Source: Ophiura sarsii (lineage: Eukaryota; Echinodermata; Ophiuroidea; Amphilepidida; Ophiuridae). From it: a stretch of 64,000 nucleotides of DNA. Shown piece after piece: positions 25,101-34,600 of the stretch. The notes beneath the pieces were generated by a model that worked only from the letters and a program-made list of their open reading frames with translations, ran no database searches and was not told where the DNA came from. The stretch covers positions 63,062,480 through 63,126,479 of the forward strand of contig CM069443.1 of assembly GCA_035610835.1 (NCBI GenBank), written 5' to 3'. The translations under genes and the position numbers were made by a program. Each line of letters starts with the position of its first letter. Positions within the stretch are counted from its first letter, which is position 1.

Positions 25101-26437
25101 TTTATCGTTATTTTGTTCAAATGTATGGTACTGTAACTACTGTAAAACCAGAAATATTCGCAAGTTTAAAAATTCACAATACTGGCCTAATTCATGGCAT
25201 GAAAATTTCGCGAATGTAAAATTTGGAGTTACATTGTGTTACTTGGCAATGCACTGCATGAAATTATTCGCAAATAAGTGCTCCTCGCGAAATTTAAATG
25301 TACGCAAACATTTCTGGTTTTACAGTATCAAGCCTACCTGTTCTTTGACTGTACCAGGACAGTATAATCCATCTCGATCTCTCCTCGCCAGAACCCTCAT
25401 CCCGTGTAGGAGCACACATCCTGTAGACGCCTTCTTATCATTCACCATCGCCTGCCTCTGCAACAGACGTGGTTGCAAACGATACGTCTCCCATGACGTG
25501 TTAGGATATCCAAGCGTAGAATTCTGAGTCTGTAGAATGGATGCCTGCATCGACGGATCTCTGATGAGAACCTCTTGTGGGTGGGTGAGCACCTGAGGGG
25601 AGACTGAAACGTTATCGAGGGAAGTGCTAACACTACAAAGTTTCACTGGTACTCCTTGCTCCTTGATAACAGTTGTATTTGAGACGGTTTGTGGAGTTGA
25701 CTGTATGCTCCCTTGAATACTATCAGTTAATTGAGAAGTTTGGACTTCAACTGGTGGTGGGTTTGCAACTTCGGTGGTTATTACGGTGGTGGCAGCTGTG
25801 GGATTGCCTGCTTGATGGTGTCTCGACTTTGCATGATCCACTTTGATCACAGCCTTCACGTGCTCTACCCGGCCCATCTGTGAGACGCTGATAAGATGGA
25901 AAGAACCGGCGGTTTCGATAGCCAAGCTCTGCAGAAAGTCAAAAGCTGGCGTGTCGGTATTGGTACCAGTGAGATATATACAGTGCACCGGTCTTCTATG
26001 ACCAGCAACGGAAACATGCTGAAGGATCACTTCCGGTGGTTGATCGGGTAAGCCATCTGTTACCAGATACACGGACTGGCAGGAGGTATCAGCAAAGGCT
26101 GCTAGTAACGCATCCAAAGTGTTTGTCCCAGTCTTACATAACAACTTCATGATCCATTCTCCCGCCACTGTTGTAGTCTGTGGGGTACACTTTACCATCT
26201 GATCAGCCCACGGAGTGACGGTGGAGGAGAATTCCATGATGTTGAATGTGGTGTCTTTCTCATTGAAGGCACGGGAGACAAGTGCCTCTACCAGATGTTC
26301 TTTGACAACATCCATGAAGGGATACATGCTGCCGGAGGTGTCAACCAGGAAGGTGATGTTCTTCTCGACAAGATCTCCAAAAATGGTTGGAGTCCCTTTG
26401 GGTCTTAGTACTGGCATAGAAGCCATGTTGGAGTCAC
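12888..26437 (-). CDS. VWA + DUF4537 coiled-coil protein (VWA3B/C11orf16-like), 5 exons
   Basis: Coding exons in transcript order are 26437-25338, 24236-24011, 22416-20853, 14224-13975 and 13112-12888. All junctions are AG/GT and the phases agree (0, 1, 2, 0). From the ATG at 26426 the coding length is 3,354 nt, a 1,117-residue protein ending in TAA. Residues 29-33 (DTSGS), T101 and D124 form a complete MIDAS metal site of a von Willebrand A domain. Residues ~337-460 resemble DUF4537, a Tudor-like module, with LHGMRVLARRDRDG, GDKVLAPMD and NGKTVKA motifs. The middle is acidic and Ser/Pro-rich, and the C-terminus is a highly charged Arg/Glu/Gln coiled coil. No signal peptide or membrane segment is visible, so a cytoplasmic adaptor is likely. 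The ATG lies 11 nt inside its exon, so a 5' UTR exon must lie upstream. Exact orthology (VWA3B versus C11orf16 family) is unsettled. Confidence 0.88.
13180..13619. mobile_element. GTCAGCCTGCTT MITE in the last VWA-gene intron
   Basis: Ends ATTGTCAGCCTGCTTTGATA and its inverse at AAGCAGGCTGACAAT. A third internal copy of the end sits near 13,515, as in the 58,431 copy. The left end is only 67 bp from the last coding exon. Confidence 0.8.
13975..14224 (-). CDS. VWA gene exon D: coiled coil
   Basis: The acceptor is CTACTCCCTTCAG and the donor AGAAGG/GTAAGT. The first nucleotide completes an AGA (Arg) codon begun in exon C, a phase-2 match across a 6.6-kb intron. It encodes 83 residues almost entirely of Arg, Lys, Glu, Gln and Asp (KYTTDVQRRDIQRQQDSAEK and so on), a long charged alpha helix or coiled coil. 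Confidence 0.88.
14225..15420 (-). other. Part of the 6.6-kb intron between VWA-gene exons C and D
   Basis: No exon or identifiable repeat between the exon and the MITE at 15,429. Short frames on both strands lack any recognisable domain. Confidence 0.5.
15429..16085. mobile_element. TA-flanked foldback MITE CCGGGTGGTTC
   Basis: TA, CCGGGTGGTTCAAAAAAAAG at the left; GAACCACCCGG, TA at the right. Arms of about 170 bp match in inverse, including GATCAGCAGT and TTTCAGAGAATATG. An inner pair, GACGCTCCCGTGGACAAG, adds to the hairpin. Confidence 0.88.
16086..19176. other. Intronic stretch, no gene found
   Basis: Contains a fragment ending GGCTACGCCACTAG (16,465), a C run of about 23 at 16,770-16,793 and otherwise unremarkable AT-rich DNA within the long VWA-gene intron. 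Confidence 0.5.
19177..20205. mobile_element. AGGGTGTCCC element with nested hairpin MITE
   Basis: Left AGGGTGTCCCCGATTTATTA and right TATAAATAATTCTGAGACAC then CCTGT are diverged inverted ends of the same family as 38,418-39,793. Shared internal motifs include TTAGCTATGAATAC and CATCTTTATC-like segments. The hairpin at 19,591-19,975 has been inserted into it. Confidence 0.75.
19591..19975. mobile_element. TTAA hairpin MITE, copy 3
   Basis: TTAAAGGCATATTATGTGAT on the left and ATCACATAATATACCTATAA on the right (right TTAA decayed). Tip: AGATTGTAC then GTACAATCT, again different from copies 1 and 2. Confidence 0.85.
20206..20852. other. Intron start after exon C
   Basis: AT-rich; no coding or repeat signal recognised. 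Confidence 0.5.
20853..22416 (-). CDS. VWA gene exon C: large linker exon
   Basis: This 1,564-nt exon runs from acceptor TTCTTCACAG to donor CTGAG/GTGAGA. Its N-terminal end completes the DUF4537 region (ENLVISLFNGKTVKA). It then encodes some 480 residues of low-complexity, probably disordered protein: a TKSCLRKSVSFRE basic/Ser segment, an acidic run EDEEEEDIE, DSGIGSEPRLLFSVSDYRK, and a PPWRSFSKG motif. The last part turns charged and helical (MEYRRMQIVKRED) and leads into the coiled coil of the next two exons. The open frame continues a short way upstream into the intron, but the splice acceptor and phase place the exon start at 22416. Confidence 0.92.
23690..23880 (-). repeat. Dispersed repeat with C and A runs
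   Basis: Inverted relative of 11,820-11,930 (GACCGATCGACCGGACTTCA, then GCACTTGAGGACAACACAAC). Flanked by two C-then-A homopolymer pairs at about 23,730 and 23,855. Confidence 0.65.
24011..24236 (-). CDS. VWA gene exon B: DUF4537 core
   Basis: The acceptor is ATCCACAG/GTTACTC and the donor GGAT/GTAAGT. The 75 complete codons read VTLNRCYLIEFDTDPKGGKS and later GVYDIIPY, GDKVLAPMDEN and APGTVLEGIE, the conserved pattern of the DUF4537/Tudor-like fold. It joins exon A in phase 0 and exon C in phase 1 (split Cys codon). This exon is what ties the VWA exon to the large downstream exon. Confidence 0.9.
25138..25327. mobile_element. TACTGTAAAACCAG palindromic MITE beside a splice donor
   Basis: Left TACTGTAAAACCAGAAATAT and right CATTTCTGGTTTTACAGTA are inverted ends of a 190-bp element with internal TTCGCGAA motifs. 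It ends 11 nt inside the intron that follows exon A of the VWA gene. Diverged copies: about 45,795-45,965 and 58,918-59,040. Confidence 0.85.
25338..26437 (-). CDS. VWA gene exon A: VWA domain and start of DUF4537
   Basis: Acceptor TTTTCAG lies just before 26437 and donor CAG/GTAGGC follows 25338. The first ATG (26426) gives MASMPVLRPKG; a second Met follows three residues later, so the exact start is uncertain by a few codons. The exon holds the whole VWA domain: FLVDTSGSMYPF, then TGTNTLDALLAAF, then LVTDGLPDQPPE. A Ser/Thr/Gln-rich linker follows, and the exon ends in the first strands of the DUF4537 region (LHGMRVLARRDRDGLYCPG). A 190-bp MITE begins 11 nt into the following intron. Confidence 0.92.
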
Positions 26438-27455
26438 CTGAAAAGATCAAATAAAAATTAATAAAATATAAAAATTACAGTGTTAAAAGTTGTTGTTGTT
26501 CAATCATATTATTTTATACAGGTTTATGCAAGCAACCCCTTCATTACCTGAATATGGGTATTTCTGGGATCTCCCCTCGTGAAATGTTGTATTTTTTGTT
26601 TGGCATTTGTGTGAAGTATTGCAATCAAGGGAATATTCTGCCTACTGAAAGGAAATCAATACATTTTGAACATATGATATAAATGATTATTAAAACTGAT
26701 TTGTTGTATTAATACATGTACATGCATACAAGGTTGGGTTGATCTTGTTCATGTATTAATTACACAAATTCTCTCAAGTGTATAATTCATGCACTGTAGG
26801 TAATCGGATTCTGGCTTTGAAACATTAAAAAACAAAATAATATTGTTTGATATTTTCATTGTAAAAATTCATTGCTTTCTTTTATTTAGCCAGTACTAGA
26901 TGACTAAATTTTACATTCAACAATCAACTTCTGATGAGTATGAAAGAATTTGGTTGATACTGTGATCTAAGATATTGATGGTTATTTGGGGCAAACCCTG
27001 TGATCATTTTGTACACCAGTCCAGTAGATAAATAAAGTTATAAAAATGATGAAATATAAATTTTAACAAGGTTGAAATTCAGCTACATGTAAATGATGCT
27101 ATGGTAGTTTCCAATGTCATTGCTGGCTTACAGCCTTACATGTATGACTGACTACTGGCTAGCTGACTAGACAGAGAAACAACTGCTCATTTCAACATCA
27201 CAGATTGCAAGAGTATGCATGCATATCATATTGGAGCAAAAGAACTTGGCAAAGATTACCTTCTTGGACATGAGGAAAAAATATCTAGGATAAATTATTA
27301 TCAATAATTACATGACATCAATCAGTAATCAGTAGGATATTGACTGTGCTCAGCTAAAGCCTGGATTACAAAACAAGGGTCTGAAAGGAAAGTTTACCCA
27401 ACTAAGCTGATTATTAAGTCCAAAAAGACTATGAAAAAACCTAAATTCCTACAAT
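26438..27455. other. Upstream of the VWA gene's first coding exon
   Basis: Should contain part of a 5' UTR intron, because a good acceptor precedes 26437. No exon or promoter could be identified. Confidence 0.4.
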
Positions 27456-27827
27456 TAGGACAAGTAAAACAAATCAACAGTTGATCGTCCGGACTTTTCA
27501 AAAAAAGGATGAGGGAGGGGCTTTTTATTTTATTTTATTTTTTATTTTTTTCCAAGATGGCCGCCGGCTTTTTGAAGTAAAGATTTTACAGTCTGAGCCT
27601 CTTTACATTGTACTGTATATGCATTTATTTAATGTACAGATACAGTTTTAATAAAGTTTTACTGGAGCAACTTAAACATTTAATAGTTGTACATACATGC
27701 AATTTTTCGAAAAGTTTTACTATAAATTTTTAATTTTTTTTTAAAAAAATCATAAAAATATCAATGCGGCACGAAAAAAGGAAGCAGGCGGGGACGATCA
27801 ACTGTTGTTTTGTTTTACTTGGCCTTA
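27456..27827. mobile_element. GGCCAAGTAAAAC TIR element, copy 1
   Basis: Left TAGGACAAGTAAAAC plus CAACAGTTGATCGTCCGG; right GGACGATCAACTGTTGTTTT then GTTTTACTTGGCCTTA. Interior includes AAGATGGCCGCC and GCGGCACGAAAAAAGGAA. Confidence 0.85.
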
Positions 27828-29220
27828 TGATAAATCAACTGGCAACTCCAAGACTGCAAAAAGCATCGCGAGTCGTCAAGAGCGGCGGAACCAGGGGGGC
27901 ACGTGCCCCCCCCCCCCCCCCCCCATCCGTGAAAGTGGTGGGACACCATGTGCACTGTGCCGCCCTAGAAGTTTGTGGCTGAACTCCTTTAATCGAGCTC
28001 CACAACATTTTGTACCCCAAAATAATTGAAAAGATTGATTTTTAGTGTCAAAAATACATGAAATTCTCTTAAACTGCAGGCAATTTTGCATTAAAACCAA
28101 AAAAAAAATCGTGCGCTGTGCGCGTATTTTTAAACAAACATTTTTCCTTGCCAAAAACCATTTCACAAAATACCCTTTGGCCCCATTTTTTATGCTGGTG
28201 TGGTGCTGCCACTGATTGAGGGTATCAATGTCCTTCTTATGTTGTAGCTGAGACGAATTCGTCTCAGTTCATAGTAGTTTTTTCCGCCCAAAAGTATGAG
28301 AGTCGTATTTTCAACAAGAATCAGTTAGCATGGCCATAGTGATAGTCTTGTGGCATCTAAGTTATTGAGAAGATTGTTAACGGTAGCCTATATTTTCGCA
28401 AATAATACATTCGGTGTTGAAATTAAAATTGAGTTGCGCATCGCTCCTAAAGTACAAATGTTCATTAATCTTTCAAAATGTTAGTGATAACATTATGCCA
28501 TTTTCTGTTTCAAAATGGACCGCAAATGGCCTCATAATGCATCTAAAATTCCAAATTTAGCTCTACGGAACCCACGCTATAAGAAGCTCAGCTCCGCTCA
28601 GCTTTCCAGGATCATAATCATTTTACAAATGTTCAATTAATTTTTTCATAATTGAAAAAATTCAGCAATTAAATTGCCATTTTTCTTACACAATAGACAA
28701 GAGATGGCCTCGATGCAGCAGCGAAAATTCAAAACTTTCCGGGGCCTGGTAATCATAAAATGTTCAATTTCATTAATACTAATGATAAAATTCAAATTTT
28801 TGTTTTATTTCATTTTACGATATAGTTCATATAATTATACAGATCAATGGGCAAAATTGTAACCTAGTCACTTTTTGGAAATCTTGTCATTGGGTTGCGA
28901 TTTTTCAAATTTATTGCTGTATAAAGTACAACTTCGTGGGCCTTTACACTGTCATGAATGTGTTAATTATATTAAAATACGCCATGAAATGGCCCCTGAG
29001 CGCATATAAAACCCCAAAATTTCCCGGGGCCCTTGCCCGCTTAAAAGCGGGCCCCGGACCCCACGCCGCTCCGCTCGTTTCGCTTGCATGATCGTAATTT
29101 TCGTGCCCCCCCCCATTTTCAAATACGCTCCGCCGCGCCAGGTCAAGATCACTGCCAAAAGTGTTGACAAAGGATACAGTCGTATCCGAAACGTACATGT
29201 GAGTACTAACACTGGATCAG
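27828..29220. repeat. Repeat-rich stretch with poly(C) and diverged ~200-bp units
   Basis: A GGAACCAGGGGGGCACGTG fragment with a C run of about 18 at 27,907, then diverged similar blocks at about 28,470-28,620, 28,620-28,760 and 28,950-29,110 sharing ATTTTACAAATGTTCAATTA-like, GCTCCGCTCAG-like and TTTCCGGGGCC/TTTCCCGGGGCCC motifs. Confidence 0.45.
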
Positions 29221-29221
29221 T

Positions 29222-29543
29222 TAGGCCAAGTAAAACAAAACAACAGTTGATCGTCCGGACTTTTCAAAAAAAGGATGCGGGAGGGGCTTTTTTTTTCTTT
29301 TTCCAAGATGGCCACTGGCTTTTTGAAGTAAAGATTTTGCAGTCTGATCCTCTTTTACATTGTATGCATTATTTAATGTACAGATACAGTTTTAATAAAG
29401 TTTTACTGGAGCAACTTAAACATTTAATAGTTTTACATGCAATTTTTCGAAAAGTTTTACTATAAAAAAATCAAAAAATCAATGCGGCACGAAAAAAGGA
29501 AACCGGCGGGGACGATCAACTGTTGTTTTGTTTTACTTGGCCT
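29222..29543. mobile_element. GGCCAAGTAAAAC TIR element, copy 2
   Basis: Left TAGGCCAAGTAAAACAAAAC and right GTTTTGTTTTACTTGGCCT frame the same interior as copy 1 about 1.4 kb away, in the same orientation, with small indels. Confidence 0.88.
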
Positions 29544-29589
29544 GCCCTTATAATAAACTTCCATCAGATTATAATCAACGATCAATATG

Positions 29590-30425
29590 TTTGAATGTAG
29601 TTTGGAATGAAAAATGATGGTTTTGACGATGAAAAAAGAAACATGTCAACAAAGCTGTGCTTTTTGGTTTTATTTTAACGCATGGCATATTTTTGTGAAA
29701 AAAGCACCTTTTGCTCCAAAAAGCACTTTTTCCAAAACCAGGCAGCACTTTTGAGTGCTTTTAAAAAGCGCATAGGTAAGAAAAGTACATGTTGTTAGTA
29801 TCTACTCTACATCAATACTCGGCAGAATCCATAAGTCAGGATATTAACGCCAAGGCCCCAGTTTCCTTGGGACAATGTGTGTACAGCCACAGACCGGGAT
29901 GATCCCCTACTCTTTACGAAGGAATCTGTGACCTTTTAACGTGTTCGGAATTTTGCTCTTCCGATACACGGACCACCATTTCTATGTGACTTCCGAACCA
30001 CGAGGCAATTGACTAACTAAGTAGTAAGTACCTTGCCCAAGGATACAAACATGTTGTTGGACCTAGTCCTACTCCTAGGGTGTCTCGACCTCACAACCTT
30101 TGTATTGTGAGACCTGCATCCTGTCCACTAGACCACACATGTATCTGTACGGTAAGTGTATGTTATACTAGGGACAGGGATTTTGCGCTTTTTAAAAGCA
30201 CTAAAAGTGCTGCTTGATTTTGGAAAAAGTGCTTTTTGGAGCAAAAGGTGCTTTTTTAGGTAAAAGGTGCTTTTTTTAAGTAAAAGGTGCTTTTATTCAC
30301 CAAAATTATGCCATATGCGTTAAAAATAAATCCAAAAGCGATTATATTCCATGTTTCCATGTTGACGTATTTCTTTTTTCGTTGTCAAAACCATCATTTT
30401 TCATTCAAAACTACATTCAAACTAA
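29590..30425. repeat. Inverted repeat flanking the SINE
   Basis: GAAAAATGATGGTTTTGACG (29,608) pairs with its inverse at about 30,377-30,400, and AAAAGCACTTTT motifs fill both arms (29,700-29,775; 30,185-30,300). The SINE occupies the spacer. Confidence 0.7.
29800..30150 (-). mobile_element. tRNA-derived SINE
   Basis: On the minus strand the 5' end has an A-box-like TGGTCTAGTGGACAGG and, about 33 nt on, a B-box-like AGGTCGAGACACC, the layout of a tRNA head. A ~250-bp body follows containing CCTTGGGCAAGGTACTTACT, a motif common in animal SINE bodies. Confidence 0.65.
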
Positions 30426-30625
30426 ACTAAGTGTAGAATAAACACTTCCACAGTTATGTAACTTGTTGAATTTTAGGTAGATGGACATTATTTGTTAAAT
30501 ATTTAGACAATTTTGAAAACAAAATGCTGTGTGATGAAAAAGTGCTTTTTTTGAGCAAAAAGTGCTATTTTGGGCAAAAGGTGCTTTTTTTGGTGCTTTT
30601 GCGCTTTTGAGCATTTTCCCTGTCC
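30171..30625. mobile_element. TA-flanked GGGACAGGGA element with AAAAGTGC arrays
   Basis: Starts GGGACAGGGATTTTGCGCTT and ends GCGCTTTTGAGCATTTTCCC then TGTCC, between TA dinucleotides. The interior repeats AAAAGGTGCTTTTTT many times in both halves. Confidence 0.65.
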
Positions 30626-31479
30626 TTATGTTATACACTAGACCATAATAATATGTTGTAGGTAAATGTAGGCCTACCATGTACTATATAACTTATAAGG
30701 AGGAGTTGATCCATCCAGATCCCACATCTGACACCAAATTGGCAAATGAAGTCTTCTTGGCTGTAAATTTTATTCAGAACCTTCAAAAATGTTCTTTAAA
30801 CTCCCCTAAACCACGGATTGCATTAGCCCTAAAAAGTATAAACATGATTAGCCTAGGCTATGGAAATATTATTTTGAATAGCCTCGAGGATACATTTAAA
30901 ATTAAGCTTACTTAAAACTTACTTTATTTTTCACAACCTGCAACAGATGTGTCATGTGTATGCCTTTCTTGACTGTATGTAGCTTTGTTCAAGATTCTGA
31001 GGTACTTCTTTTATTTAACTGATTTTCATGCGTTCATTATTATATCTTTACGAGATTTGTATATTCCATTTTATTTTTAAAATGTCGTAAAATCGTTTCA
31101 ATCGACATAAAACACTACACAAAATGCATGCTTTAGACTACGCTTAGGCAAATAGTTGTCAATATTTTCGCGTTGTCAACGAGAGTTGCCAGGCTTTATT
31201 TACATTAAATTACACCCAATATTGTGCGACGTGCGAACGATGATCCCGTTAAGCAAGTGTGTATCAATGTTTTATTACCAATCAATTAGGGCCCAATTGG
31301 GCTACTTTTTATTAAAAATCCAATTATCATGGTTTAATCAGATCTCTCTGGTTTAATTAATCAGTTAATTACAGATTATTACTGCTGATAGAAATAAAAT
31401 TTAAGACAACAAAAGAATGGCAAATAATGGTTTACCTATACTTACTTGAAATGAAAAATCAGAAACAAAATTGTGTAGG

Positions 31480-31596
31480 ATAGGTCAAAGGTTGATCATT
31501 GTGATTCCAGTTCCGGTACGATCAGAAAGTTGTGGTTGTTGCCCTGAACAGCCAAAGTTTTGCTCTATTTCGCAGCGAAATAGACCTAAACTCGTC
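31480..31596 (+). promoter_or_regulatory. Putative NDUFB2 proximal promoter with DR1-like and ETS motifs
   Basis: The stretch before the ATG has no TATA box that I can see. At 31482-31494 it reads AGGTCAAAGGTTG, which matches the DR1 nuclear-receptor consensus at 11 of 13 positions. At 31511-31516 it has TTCCGG, the reverse complement of the CCGGAA core bound by ETS factors such as GABPA/NRF-2, a known regulator of nuclear respiratory genes. The transcription start is not visible, so the promoter role is inferred from position. Confidence 0.4.
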
Positions 31597-31670
31597 ATGA
31601 ATACGTTAACAAGACTTAGGACGACAGTACCTTTATTGAGGAGGGCATTTGAAAATGCTCCAAGGAGACA
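31597..31670 (+). CDS. NDUFB2: NDUFB2 exon 1 (mitochondrial presequence)
   Basis: ATG at 31597 begins MNTLTRLRTTVPLLRRAFEN, rich in Arg and hydroxylated residues with Glu only at the end: a classic matrix-targeting presequence. The donor is AGGAGACA/GTAAGT, leaving two nucleotides (CA) that pair with T of exon 2 to form His. Confidence 0.9.
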
Positions 31671-34600
31671 GTAAGTCGAGTTTCCGTAATTATTCAGCTG
31701 ACCGGTGATCGCAGCGCAGTGCAACTATGCCAAATTCTGTACCCTTCTCTGTTTTGAATACACTTCACTGCACTAACTAATTCTCCATTATCACAGAAGC
31801 ACCTCCAAAACATGCATACGAACAGTGGGCGGTAATATCATGTTTGGCTTATGCTCGAATCATACTAGCCGGTCGCTGGTTGCAACAGGTCACTGCTGCA
31901 CCTAAAACTAAATACTAGGGCAGGCTACTCGCACAGACGGCTCTATGCAGCCATAAGGACGTCCAATGCATCTGTCAATCACAAGTTCTTTCTATTGTCT
32001 GGCTATACAAACTGTTTTACCGTGCATCAGTGCGTTTTCAATCAATTAGTTGATCGATCAAGAGACATAATTAATAGGAATGTTAAATATTGGACATGAT
32101 TTTTTAATGATTAATGCAATAAAGAAATGGGTTGTTGTTGGAATTATTAACAACTGTAAGTGTAAGATGAAATGAATAAATATATTTTGCAAGTTTTCTG
32201 ACATTGTGTTTTCTAATAAATTTGATGTCGTTTGTCAGTGTATTAATTTCGGTTTGGGTTGGGTTGGTGTTTTATTATCAGTTTGCATTCAGCTTTTATA
32301 TTATATTTTTCTTTTTATATAAAATATATTGATGTAGAAACAGACGAAACATTTATAGTTGAAGTTCATATACAATTCAAAGGTATTCTACTTTGTATTC
32401 TACTATGCTGGTTCCCTCCGACAATAGGCTCCACACAAGACGAGTTGACGCGAAGATAGGGGTGCAGCAGGGAACCAGCGTAGCGATCAAGTCTTGCTGT
32501 GATCAATCGATTGGCGGCCCGTGTTTACATCTTCATGTACAATAGATCACCAAGTGATTGAAAACGCACTGATGCACGGTAAACAGTTAGTTTCGTCAGA
32601 CAATAGAATGAACTTGTGATTGACAGATGCATTGGACGTCCTTATGGCTGCATAGAGCCGTCTGTGCTACTCGCTAGCTCGATCGAAGTATTATTTTACT
32701 TTTTTAAATTTTAGTATTTTGCCTTGGTGCGACCTTTTGTCCTTTTTTGGTGGCAATAGCCTATATAGTATAAATTGCCGGTAGTCGCACATACTTTCAG
32801 GTCTCTTTTTGGCCGCGCAGACGACAACCAGGATAATGGCTTCTGATTGGTTAGTCTTTAAAGTTTAAGAGGCCTAGGTACCCGCCTAGGTAGGGATGTT
32901 CATATAATTGACTATTAGAGGGCAACATTTCTTTTGAATTTTTAAAAAAATATATGTAGAAAACTCCATGTTTACCTCTTTTAAATCCATCGGAAAAGTA
33001 CGAAACAAGCTGGGTGTATTCACTGATGTCTAAATAACCCCACACAAGCAACTGGACATCATGAAAGTAAACCCTTTTTTACCTAAAATGATTTAAAATG
33101 TGCATGACTTGACCAGTTGTCAGCAATATGAGGCAAACTACTTTTGGTTATAACTTTTTTATTATTCAGCCTGCAGACAAGGTTGAACCATCATTTTTTT
33201 ATTGTAAAGTACTTTGTTTCCATGTATTCCATTTTCAAAGAGATAATTTTATTTTCAAAATTTTATGAACATGCCTAGCCTAGCCTATAATATGCTATTT
33301 TAAAGTCAAAATAACCTCACCCATTGGTTGAGAATGGGTGAGAAAATACGGTGTTCATAACGTCATGAGCGACCGATCGCAGGCTTCGCGCTAAATGGCG
33401 TTTTAGAAATTAGAAATTTAGAAATTACACAATTTCGTCAATAGATGGCGCTATAACAATAACAAACTCGATCTGTCAATCAAAGATTAAAGACGGCCGG
33501 CGACGCGCAGCGCGGCCGATAATGAAGTAAAAATCACATTTTGCGAGCATATGAGTACAAAAAATCCACAGATTTGACTAAATAAATGTATTTCAAATAC
33601 ATCTCCGCTATTCATTTGCATCAAATAATCATGAATTACCCGACCACATGTTTTTTTAAGTAAGCTTATTTTTTTTTTCATTTTTTTTTTTTTCATTTTC
33701 ATTTTTTTTTGGGGGGGGGGGGGGTTTGAGAAGGTTTTACTGAGTTACTGGATTTGATAGAATTTTCAAAGAATTTTCAAGAACTCCTGGTTTTGGGATT
33801 GAGCTCCCACTTTTTGAAATTCAGGGGGGGTTCAGGAGCTTTGAGAACTCCCGGTTTTTAAAGTTACTGCTAACCCTGACCGATCGTTGAGTTGAAATGA
33901 AGTCAACTGGCCACGACCGGTCGTTTCCAGTCAAGCGATCTCTTGATTGATCGATGTATCGGGAAGGAAGTTGCAGCAGGTCACTGTATCCGAGGAAGGT
34001 TTTTGAATATGAAGTAAAATTCATCATAGCCTTATCATAGGCTATAGATGTGCCACAAGGTTAGGGATGTTCATATCATTGACTACAGAGGGCGACATTT
34101 TTTTGAAAATTGGTTGGCCAAAATGTGTAGAAAACTCCATGTTTACCTCTTTTAAATACAGAGATGTAGTACGATGTGGCTAGGGTGTATTCACTGATGT
34201 CTATATAACCTCGCACAAGCAACTATACATCATGAATGTAAACCTTTTTTTACCTAACATGGTTGAACCATCATTTTTTAATGTAAAGTACTTTGTTTCC
34301 ATGTATTCCATTTTCAAAGAGAGAATTTTATTTTCAAAATTTTATGAACATGCCTAACAAGGTGACGTCACACCGGGCAAAAGGTGGCTAGTTGCCATTG
34401 TTCTTTGTCCGGCAGTTTGCGCGAGCATCATGTTTTGTTTAGGACCCTTGTTTTTAAAACTCGCGCCAAAGCATTTTAAAGGGCAATACGGCATAGCGGA
34501 CAGTGTTGTGTTCATATGCTGTTCCCTCAAGCATGTATCAACAGTCCAGTCTGAAGTAAAATTCATCATAGCCTTATCATAGGCTATAGATGTGCCACAA

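Noticed and set aside
31471..31596. Upstream in-frame ATG extending NDUFB2 by 42 residues
   Set aside because: The extension is Cys/Pro-rich and unlike a mitochondrial presequence, while the ATG at 31597 gives a typical presequence and normal family length.
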